Positions 1 to 7,254 of a stretch of DNA of 12,258 nucleotides are shown piece by piece (position 1 is the stretch's first letter; every line of letters begins with the position of its first letter). The notes beneath the pieces were generated by a model. The model was not told where the DNA came from. It searched no databases and saw only the letters and a list, made by a program, of their open reading frames with translations. This stretch comes from Monoraphidium neglectum. Taxonomy: Eukaryota > Chlorophyta > Chlorophyceae > Sphaeropleales > Selenastraceae. The stretch is taken from positions 9,212-21,469 of the forward strand of contig NW_014012853.1 of the NCBI RefSeq assembly GCF_000611645.1. Direction: 5' to 3'. The position numbers were made by a program, and so were the translations under genes.

Positions 1-378
1 CCGCCACTGCTGCCGCAAACGCGTCCGCGCCAGGCGCGGCGGGTGCCACAGCTCCGTTTGCGCCTGCAAGGGCACACACATTTCCGCAAGTGCCAAGCAC
101 GGCGCCAAGTGGGCATGGCAGGCAAAGCCCCTGTCAGGTGTGGTTCAACTTCCGCACATATCAAGTGCGGGCTGCATATTTCAGGGCGCCTCACAATCGT
201 GCACACCTGCCGAAGCAGCTGCTGTCGCGCCGCTGTTCCCAGCACCACGCGCCTCATCCGCCACAGCTGCTGCCAGTGCCGCGACGCGATCCGCTAGACT
301 TTGTGGCCGCACACTCGACTGCAGGAGCGTCAAAAGCTCTCGCCCTGCGACATATTGTTTCAACACGTCTGACGACAT
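1..378 (-). CDS. 5' end of an unrecognised Ala-rich protein gene (two exons, partial)
   Basis: I do not recognise this protein. The minus strand opens with an ATG at 378-376; it is the first in-frame Met after an in-frame TAG at 435-433. Exon 1 (378-207) encodes 57 residues starting MSSDVLKQYVAGRELLTLLQ, a plausible amphipathic helix, followed by an Ala-rich stretch. A donor of the form GCAG|GTGTGC at 207/206 and an acceptor CTTGCAG at 70-64 define a 143-nt intron. The phase-1 junction restores a Gly codon and the frame stays open to base 1 (exon 2, 63-1, Ala/Pro/Gly-rich), giving about 78 residues before the window ends. The plus-strand reading of the same bases is also open and Ala-rich, but it lacks such a clean start and intron. 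The gene is divergent from PIG-Q and may share its promoter region. The coding call is moderately sure; the function is unknown. Confidence 0.5.
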
Positions 379-791
379 CGTGCAGAGCTCGGATGCAGTT
401 TTATCTGAAAATTCGTGACAAGGAAACCCGCTCTATACAGAATTGGTGTCTGTCTCAAAGGTGGCCTGAATACGAGATCACTTCTGGCGGTAGATCACGG
501 GATTGTGGCTTCAACTCTCGTCGACAGTCAGATCAGGGAACGGTCAGGTACGTGCGCACCAGGCGAGTGGTCAGTGTGACGTTGGTGCGTACTGCAGTGC
601 AATGCGTATCATACTGCAGCTATCGAGCAGCTCAAACACTTTGCTTGGAAAATGCTGCACTGTAGGTGAGTCGTTGTGGCCATCAATGGCATGCCACCCC
701 AGGGTGGTCGCACTATGATATCGGTACCCGTCTATCCCCGAGGATCAAGTTGCGGGAGCCCAATAGCAGTCTGAGCTTGTCCGCTTGGCGG

Positions 792-828
792 ACGCATGCG
801 TGCACGCTGCTAGGCTCAATTGATCAAT
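792..828. other. Cluster of three perfect 10-bp palindromes
   Basis: ACGCATGCGT (792-801) and GCGTGCACGC (798-807) overlap by four bases, and ATTGATCAAT lies at 819-828. Each equals its own reverse complement. They sit in the divergent promoter region and could be sites for dimeric DNA-binding proteins. No factor can be named from sequence alone. Confidence 0.4.
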
Positions 829-951
829 GGCAACTGACAGTGCCAGCTGGTTGGTACATTTACCAGATGTCGCTGAGATGCATCACGACGTCCTGTCTTG
901 CTCGATCAACTGCTTCACTTGGCGGGGCGACCGCTGGTGTGACCTGGGTGT

Positions 952-971
952 GACGCGACGCGACGTAACGC
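952..971. repeat. Short GACGC tandem repeat
   Basis: Four consecutive 5-bp units read GACGC, GACGC, GACGT, AACGC. The array lies about 150 bp upstream of the PIG-Q start codon and creates several ACGCG cores. The same core recurs in the direct repeat at 1068-1103, so the array may belong to one regulatory cluster, or it may be simple-sequence noise. Confidence 0.4.
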
Positions 972-1067
972 GGGATGAATGCCACCGGTGTTGACAGTGT
1001 GCATGCAGGCGTGGTGTAGCTTGCATCAAGTCGATCGTCGCGATTATTTGCCGTACCAAACAGGTCG

Positions 1068-1103
1068 AAACGCGTGATGTGATTTTAAACGCGTGATCTG
1101 ATT
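1068..1103 (+). repeat. 17-bp direct repeat carrying ACGCGT, just upstream of PIG-Q
   Basis: AAACGCGTGATGTGATT (1068-1084) recurs as AAACGCGTGATCTGATT (1087-1103) with one mismatch and a 19-bp period. The second copy ends 17 bases before the PIG-Q ATG and contains the TGA at 1094-1096 that closes the frame upstream of that ATG. Both copies carry the hexamer ACGCGT. This may be a core-promoter or 5' UTR element; function is inferred from position only. Confidence 0.5.
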
Positions 1104-1120
1104 GCGAGCACTGCCATTGT

Positions 1121-1486
1121 ATGCCGGCCCCAGTGCGCATATTCTGGCCCCTAGATATTCATCAACATCGCTTGAACGATCTTGGCGGCAGCTACCGCCT
1201 CCTGTATGGCTTTACACGCCCTGCAGGCAGGGATGGTGCCGCTGCAGCGCTCGTCGTCATTGGCACGCTCGATCCCAATGCAGCCGATTTCGATTACCAG
1301 CAGCAGCAGTTGGAGGCCCTTGCTGATGCACCAAATCAGGGTGATGACGAGCGGCTGGGGGTGCTGGGAGAGTGGCGGATTGCACCCCAGCCAAGCAGCG
1401 GGGGCCATAGATGGTGGAGTGCTAGTGCACTGTGGAAGCGTGGAAGGACCGGCCAGCAGCAGCAACGGGAAATCCAAGAGCAGCAA

Positions 1487-1523
<37 letters not shown>

Positions 1524-4246
1524 AACAACAGATCAGTAAGCAGCAGCAGCAGGTCCAGCAGGAGGTACAAGGTGGCATGCCGTGGATAACAGCGAGCGGC
1601 CTCAAGCACCACGCGCGCACATTCCTGCCAATGCGATGCCCAAGCATCCGTCAAGGCGCGGCACTTAGACGCCGGATGCTGCTGGCACCTCAGTTTCAAG
1701 TTGCATGGCCGGGATATGAGGCTACCGAACTGCAGGCGAGGTCCTCAACATTGCGCTGCAACTGCACTGAACGCAGTACCCCAACTCTGCAACAGCATAC
1801 AGCAGTGCATTCTTACACTGACTGGTTGCACTGCTGCTGTTTATTCTACATTTGGTCTTCAAGACAACACCCCCCTTGCATCGAGACGAGCACATCCTTT
1901 ACTTCGTTACTAAAACAACCACGTCTCCATATGCAGGTGTTCATGTATGCCACGCCCCAGCTGGGACATTCGCACGCACCTGTGCTGGCTGCCGAGGTGG
2001 CATCTGCTGGGGGTGGTGTGTGGCCAGGCAGCGCCACCACCCCGCCACCCACTCCGCCTTGCTGGATGGGAAAGAGTTCAGGTCAGAGGGTTTCTTGCTT
2101 GGGGTCCCTGTCACTCGCATGACAGCGAACTGAGATGCCATTGGTGCGGCTGTGCCTTCGTCAATGTCATGTGTCATGAACAACTCACGCTTGCCCCCCT
2201 ATATGGCTTTGATCCTGCCACTTCCTCTTGCAGGCTCCACTTCCCTTGAGTGGGCGTGTCACTGCTTCAACCGCGCAACTCTGCTGCGGGTGCGCCTGGC
2301 CAATCCGGCGCAGAGGCTCCCACTAGCAGCGCTTTTGGCGGTGCGGCTGGCAACTTCGGAGGCAGATCGTGGCTCTGCCGTGGCTGCCGCACCGCGCTTG
2401 ACACTTCTGGGTGGCCTGGCAACTGGTGAGCAAATTTGCGCACTGCTTTTGGGAATACGTAGCTCAAGAACCTTCTGTCATCGGCCCGGGGTCTTGAGGT
2501 CCGAGTAGAAGCATCTCGTGCACTGTGCGCTGTAAGCGCAGGCCATGGCACTGGTGGAGTTGGTCTTTAGGCGCCGCGAGGTGGCACATGTGCATACGCT
2601 GCGGGCCTCTACCCTCACAGGCGCCTACATCCAGTCCAGCCGGCGCCGTCTTGCGCCCCTTCTGGCGACCAGCGGCACCGACGAGCCAGGTGCACCTCCG
2701 CCCCAGGTCAGCGCGGCGTCCGCCAACGTCGCCCTGCAACGGTTGCAGGATGCAGTCGCCTCAGAGCTGCTGCAGCGCGCAGCCGGCGCGGCGGCGGCGG
2801 CCGCGCTGCTGCGGGCGCAGGAGCAGCTGGAGGCAGCCGCTGTGGCTGGCGGGAGGTGGCTGTCCGGCAGTGTCCTACGGCCCAACATTGAATGGCTGAT
2901 GAGTGCGAAGCCAGGTGAACCCCCTGTGCTTGCGGCGCAAACGCATCCCTCCAGCGACGCAAAAGGCTGGGCGCATGTTGCGCCATACAATCATCAGCCT
3001 TGTGGCGACGGCGGGTGTTGTCTGCTTGCTTGCTCACCCGGTTGCAACACATGCATCTGTCACCATTATCCCAAGTGCTGAGTCATCATCCTCCCTCTGC
3101 GTCCCCGGCGGCAATCTTTTTATTCTGCGCCTGCAGGTGGCGTGAAGCTGCATGCGGAGCTGACCTTCCTCCTGGGGACTGCAGCAAACTCAGCCGTCGA
3201 CGCCTCCGAGGCTGCTTACGCCGCCGCCTGGCCGCACCTTGGCGACGCACTCATCTGGGCCATCGCCATCGCCTGCGGGCTCTTGGGCCTCTGCGGCGGC
3301 CTCGCCGCGGCGAGCGATGCAGTACGGATCGTACTGCTGCCCCTCGAGCTGTCGTACCGCTTGCTGGCCTTTGCGTACCGCCTGCACCTGCGAGGCCTCC
3401 GCGCAATGTGGCGGCTCATGCGCGGCGCCGGCGGCCGCGAGGCCGCGGCGGCGGCTGCGGGCGCGGCGCGCCTGCGGCTGCTGCGGCGCCGGCGCGCCGC
3501 GACGTCTGCAGCACAGGCGCCGGCGTTGGGTTCGCTCTGGGGCAACAACGCGGAGGCTGGCAGGGACGAGGAGGTGACTGCAGAGCACGTCATTGTCGGC
3601 GTGCTGCTGTTCACGCCGCTGCTCGCCCTGCTGCCGACGACGGCGGCGTGGTACCTGCTCGGCAGCTGCCTGTACCTGGTGCCAGCCGCAGTGTGCACGG
3701 TGCTGCGGGCGGGGGCGGCGCTGGCGGAGCGCAACCTTCTGTGCGCGCTTGTTCGGCGGCTTCTACGGCCTTCTGCGTATCCGGGTGAGCGGCTGGCGCT
3801 TGGAGTTGCAACCTTGTGCGCGTGCGCAACAGGGTTCGCGTGCGAAAGCGTCGGGGATGTCCTGTGCTCATGCACGGCTTTGGCACCCTCTGATGGCACT
3901 CCACACACACTGGATGTATGCAGGTGATCTGTGCGTGGAGGTGTTGCAGCCTGATTGCGAGTCGAGCATTGGGGCCAGCGGCGACACGCAATTACAGGAC
4001 CCAGGCACCCAGCAGCAGCAGCAGCAGCAGCAGGAGCTGTCATTTGCGGCCCTTCCACAGCGGTACTTCTTGCTGGGATACCGCCCCCTGGGGTACACCC
4101 AGGTGCTTGCCGCAGCTTGTGAAGGCGGCACGCGTAGGGCAGCTGGCCAGGCACCCGGGCAGCAGCAGTTGGCAGCGCGCGCGGGCCTCCAGGCATGTGC
4201 GGCATGGGCACAGGACGTGCTGGTCGGCAGAGTGCCGCGCATTTGA
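1121..4246 (+). CDS. PIGQ: PIG-Q/GPI1, subunit of the GPI-GlcNAc transferase (complete, 6 exons)
   Basis: PIG-Q belongs to the ER-membrane complex (with PIG-A, -C, -H, -P) that transfers GlcNAc from UDP-GlcNAc to phosphatidylinositol, the first step of GPI-anchor synthesis; in this family it is regarded as a stabilising, non-catalytic subunit. Exons: 1121-1564, 1937-2081, 2234-2425, 2621-2914, 3137-3784, 3924-4246; they sum to 2046 nt, 681 aa plus TGA. The start is the first ATG after an in-frame TGA at 1094. The N-terminus (VRIFWPLD; later LGVLGEWR) resembles the GPI1 N-domain. Exon 4 ends in IEWLMSAKPG, followed by GVKLHAEL, like the human WLM...GLKMNRAL segment. A membrane segment lies near residues 397-417, then GLRAMWRLMRG (445-455) and LLFTPLLALLPTTAAWY (515-531), the family hallmark. 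Oddities are two polyglutamine runs and an Ala/Arg-rich insertion at about 456-507. Exons 4-6 are firm; the exon 1-3 borders are less so. Confidence 0.85.
1481..1531 (+). repeat. In-frame CAG/CAA repeat (17 glutamines) in PIG-Q exon 1
   Basis: Seventeen consecutive CAG or CAA codons encode residues 121-137 of the PIG-Q model, followed after ISK by four more Gln codons. The tract is in frame with the conserved N-terminal domain and lies just before the proposed exon 1 donor at 1565, so it marks a disordered linker. Interruption by CAA suggests it is moderately stable. The same bases give poly-Leu and poly-Ser shadows in other frames. Confidence 0.8.
4010..4033 (+). repeat. In-frame (CAG)8 repeat in PIG-Q exon 6
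   Basis: Eight pure CAG codons encode a second, shorter polyglutamine run in the C-terminal exon of PIG-Q, in a low-complexity segment between the last membrane region and the C-terminal tail. Because it is uninterrupted CAG it is a candidate length polymorphism between strains. Confidence 0.8.
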
Positions 4247-4254
4247 TTTGTGGA

Positions 4255-4259
4255 TGTAA
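4255..4259 (+). terminator. TGTAA poly(A) signal candidate for PIG-Q
   Basis: TGTAA is the usual polyadenylation signal of chlorophyte nuclear genes. This copy begins only 9 bases after the PIG-Q stop codon, which would give an unusually short 3' UTR, so either the UTR is very short or a different signal is used. No other TGTAA was noticed before the DNAL1 start. Confidence 0.4.
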
Positions 4260-4466
4260 CAAAGCAAACCAGTGTGGCACGCCTCAGGGCATGCATAAGG
4301 CCTCGCACAGCCTATCAGTCAGGACATACAGCAAGCAGTTGGGCTATTTGAAGGCCAGTAAGGTTGAGTGGCACCGGTCACACCCATGCCGTTGTCTCCA
4401 CAGCAGCTTGGAAACGCATCAGGAGCAAGGCCAGGCCAGCCAATGGCCACATACACATGTCTGTGA

Positions 4467-4733
4467 CTGCGGTTTCATGGTCTGAAAACCTGCCCGTATC
4501 GCAAAGTCTATCTTGGCCAACGACTCTCGGAGCATCTCGACATCTCATCCGACGCGGCTGGTGATGACATGGCCAGCGCCAGGCGCGCGGCCGGTCGCCT
4601 CAGCAGACAGAGCGAAGCTCGAACAGCAACGGCTCAGATGGCCGATAATCCGCACGACATACTGACATCTTTTGAAAGTCAACTGAACGAGAAGCGCCTT
4701 TCGGATGATCTCAGACCATCGCGGAACACTTGA
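4467..4733 (+). other. Orphan open frame of 89 codons (possible unannotated exon or gene relic)
   Basis: A plus-strand frame is open from just after a TGA at 4464-4466 to a TGA at 4731-4733. Its only ATG before the C-terminal third is at 4569; from there it would encode 54 residues. The predicted peptide looks protein-like: charged, with segments such as KVYLGQRLSEHLDISSD and NPHDILTSFESQLNEKRLSD, rather than the Cys/Arg-rich output of random frames here. I do not recognise it. It could be a small gene, an exon of a longer transcript, an upstream ORF in the DNAL1 leader, or a decayed retroelement fragment. No good acceptor or partner exon was identified. Confidence 0.2.
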
Positions 4734-4927
4734 TCGACGAATATCTGAGCTGTTACGGCTGTCATAGGAATACAGGAGCAGTTATTGTGATTCTTCATGC
4801 AGCTTCAGATCCTGGTCTGCCCGCAAGTGCCGACGTGAGGTGCTGCAGCGGCACTGTCCGCCGCCTTGGGCACAGTCCCTCGTGTTTACGACCAGGTCGA
4901 TCAAAGTAGACCAGTTTGAGCGGCGCA

Positions 4928-6785
4928 ATGGCAAAAGCAACGACAATCAAGGACGCAGTCAAGAAGTTGGAAGAGGCGCGGGGCATCAATGCGGCAGAGG
5001 CGGAGAAGGTGCGCTTGACAAAGGGCGGCGGTGTGCTAATGCGCACACCCACGTGGGCGCGCACAGGCAACACGCACCGGGACATAACACAGGACGCCCA
5101 CAACACGCTCTTGAGAATGATGTGTGGGCGTGTTCATGGCAGATCGAGCTGAACGGCCAGGTCCCGCCAATAGAGAAGATGGACCCAACGCTCTCCACAC
5201 TCAAGGCCTGCAAGTGAGCGCAATCCAGCTCAACCAGTCGCAAGCACGGATACTGGACATACCCTTGGCTGCATCGGAACCTGTACAACGCTATGTTCTC
5301 GCCCGCCAAGATTGCCAACGGTGCCATGCACGGCAGCTGTAGGGATGCATGCATTGAATCGTCACGCAAGGATCGTCAACTATCATGGTGCGCACCCCCT
5401 CCTTTCCTACTAGGCACCTGGCCCTGTCAACCAATAACATCGAGAAGATTAGCAGCCTTGCAGGGATGGATAATCTCAAAATCCTGAGCCTAGGGCGCAA
5501 TCTGATCAAAAAGGTGGGCTGCTTAACTGTTGGCCAGCATGGTGGCAGCTGCGCCGCTCAGGGCGTGCAGCAGGGCATTACTGCGGTCGTGGGGTTGAGG
5601 GGCGTCAGTCACGAAAAGCTCACCAGACTGGCAACCCGCTGCTCGTGCTGTGGACATGCCGAATTGTTTTACAAATCTGCAGGTGGAGAATGTGGAGGCT
5701 GTGGCGGAGACCTTGGAGGAGCTGTGGCTCAGCTACAATGCCATAGAGAAGCTGGTGAGCAGGCATTTTTGGCCTGCCGATTCCCAGCATGTCGCGCGTT
5801 GCTGCCCTCGCTGCGCCCAGCCAGGGTTGTTGACAGCACTTTTGATGCCAAAAAATCCTGCCACGTTGCTGCCTGCCACGCCTTCCTGCCGTCTCAGAGC
5901 GGCGTGGAGAAGCTGGCCAACCTGCGGGTGCTCTACCTCAGCAACAACAAGGTGCACCTGTGCTTTCATCATGGCCTCATGCTTCAATTCCATGCCATGC
6001 CACACACCGTTGCCCTCGTCTGGACTCATGCTCCGTGCCGCCCGCGGCGACTTGGGAGTTGCAAGCAGCGCGCCTGCGACCTGGAGCTGCGATGCACCTT
6101 ACCCCGCCGCGCATTCGCCCTTGCAACCCCTCTGACGCCCTCAGATCCGCGACTGGGTCGAGCTGGAGCGGCTGGCGGGGCTCGAGAAGCTGGAGGACCT
6201 GCTGCTGGTGAGGATGCATGGGGTCGCGCTTGGGCCGAAGCGCTGCAGCGCCTGGCTGTGCATGCACCCATAGCATCTGCGGGCAGACGCATCACATGTC
6301 TGACGCAGCTTGAAGTGTCTAAAATGGGTATATCACAGAAAACTGCACACATGTGTGAGTTGACTTATTTCGGGCTGGTTGCCTTCAAATGGGTTGTCAG
6401 GTGGGCAACCCGCTGTACAACGAGCACCGCGACAACAACACTGGCGCAGAGTACAGGGTTGAGGTGCGTCGAGGCATCAGGGCCGAGCTTCCCGCATTTT
6501 CCCATGAGCATGTGATGCCCATCGTGGACCGGCAGCCACTGCGGTGCTCAGGAGAATGTTGTGCATGCTCGCCGTGTGGTTCCCCTGCAGGGCCTGCTCT
6601 TCTGACAAACATATAGCCACGTATGCACCACCATCGGCGCCCGCTGCTGACCCATATCCCTGCACAATCATTCAACCATGGCTCACCAGGTCCTCAAGCG
6701 GCTACCCAACCTGAAGAAGCTGGACGGCATCCCAGTGGACGTGGACGAGAGGGACCAGGCGATGCAGGCCCGTGGCGGCGCTTGA
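4928..6785 (+). CDS. DNAL1: Outer-arm dynein light chain 1, LRR protein (complete, 8 exons)
   Basis: DNAL1 (Chlamydomonas LC1) is the leucine-rich-repeat light chain bound to an outer-arm dynein heavy chain of motile cilia, where it tethers or tunes the motor on the doublet. Exons: 4928-5008, 5143-5213, 5414-5513, 5683-5754, 5898-5951, 6145-6207, 6401-6463, 6690-6785; total 600 nt, 199 aa plus TGA. The ATG is the first after an in-frame TAG at 4907. The N-terminus MAKATTIKDAVKKLEE and the PPIEKMD motif are family signatures. LRR units follow: HLALSTNNIEKI, LKILSLGRNLIKK, LEELWLSYNAIEKL, LRVLYLSNNKIRDW, LEDLLLVGNPLY, then an LRR cap with LKRLPNLKKLDGIPVDVDER. The Asn of VGNPL, residue 150, is conserved; from memory, Asn150 is the position changed in a human ciliary dyskinesia allele. 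Every splice junction fits GT-AG and no break is seen, so the gene looks intact. Confidence 0.95.
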
Positions 6786-7254
6786 GCGCAGCAAGCCCTG
6801 CTGCGCTACAAAAGCAGCATATGCACCCCGCAGTCTTGTTGATGCAATTCAATATGATGAAATTCTTTCACCGCACGCAAAATGGCCGGTCTTACAGGTG
6901 TATTGCCTCTCAGGGGGCACACATAGCGCAGTCAATGCTCGGTCAAACATCACGCCCAGCACGAGTAGGGTAATAGCCTTGCGCGTGGTTGGTCGAAAAT
7001 GTTGCAAGCAAATTCAAAGTATATTCTGCTGAATCGCACGCGACAAAGGCATCGGTTGGCCACGCCACCTGCCGAGCAGCAGCTCGATTTATCAACGTAC
7101 ACTTGCGACCAGTTCCATATTTTGGCGACTATATCACATTGTAATGTTTTTGTCATCAACGCATCGCTGCTTGGTCTAGTTCACTGGACGCGTTTCTTTG
7201 CTTGTGATCGCGAAAGGCCTGTTGCCCGGTGGCGCACTGGGATATAGTCACAAG
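6786..7254. promoter_or_regulatory. Intergenic region, DNAL1 3' UTR and CFAP45 promoter
   Basis: No coding exon was identified in these 469 bases. A TGTAA at 7140-7144 suits the end of the DNAL1 3' UTR, leaving about 110 bases for the CFAP45 promoter and leader. That short stretch holds ACGCGTTTC at 7188-7196, the reverse complement of GAAACGCGT at 1067-1075 upstream of PIG-Q. GACCAGTT at 7107-7114 matches the octamer just upstream of DNAL1. Both matches are seen directly; function is inference. Confidence 0.4.
7140..7144 (+). terminator. TGTAA poly(A) signal candidate for DNAL1
   Basis: The pentamer lies 355 bases after the DNAL1 stop codon, a normal 3' UTR length for a chlorophyte gene, and 110 bases before the CFAP45 start. 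It is the only TGTAA I noticed between the two genes. Confidence 0.5.

Larger units (their letters stand above)
379..1120. promoter_or_regulatory. Divergent intergenic region between the minus-strand gene and PIG-Q
   Basis: These 742 bases lie between two start codons pointing in opposite directions, so they should hold both 5' UTRs and both promoters. No convincing coding exon was seen; the open frames here lack the codon bias and splice context of the neighbouring genes. The right half holds three perfect 10-bp palindromes (792-828), a GACGC array (952-971) and a 17-bp direct repeat (1068-1103). No clear TATA box was identified. The regulatory role is inferred from position. Confidence 0.45.
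4247..4927. promoter_or_regulatory. Intergenic region, PIG-Q 3' end to DNAL1 5' end
   Basis: These 681 bases hold the PIG-Q 3' UTR and the DNAL1 promoter and 5' UTR. Visible items are the TGTAA at 4255, an isolated open frame (4467-4733), an imperfect inverted motif GACC-A-GGTC (4890-4898) and GACCAGTT (4909-4916) about 12 bases before the DNAL1 ATG. The composition of the central part is less GC-rich than the flanking exons. No TATA box was found. Confidence 0.4.

Noticed and set aside
1..420. Plus-strand Ala/Pro-rich exons that look like an FG-type protein tail
   Set aside because: The minus strand gives a start Met, a matching donor and acceptor, and phase-consistent frames; the plus reading is better explained as its shadow.
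1151..1699. Minus-strand poly-Leu open frame suggesting a membrane segment
   Set aside because: The Leu run is the antisense of the in-frame CAG repeat of PIG-Q.
2234..2425. FG-nucleoporin-like reading (SSAFGGAAGNFGG)
   Set aside because: It is an off-frame reading of a PIG-Q exon; the frame that continues into the conserved PIG-Q core through matching splice phases does not contain it.
2545..3081. Independent 178-codon gene starting at ATG 2545
   Set aside because: Joining at the acceptor 2620 restores the frame from exon 3 in phase 1, and the C-terminal part reads into intron 4; the conserved WLM...GVKL junction needs splicing at 2914/3137.
3216..4280. 354-codon minus-strand open frame
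   Set aside because: It runs antisense across PIG-Q exons 5-6 and an intron, is Arg/Ala/Pro-rich and matches nothing; it is a GC-rich shadow.
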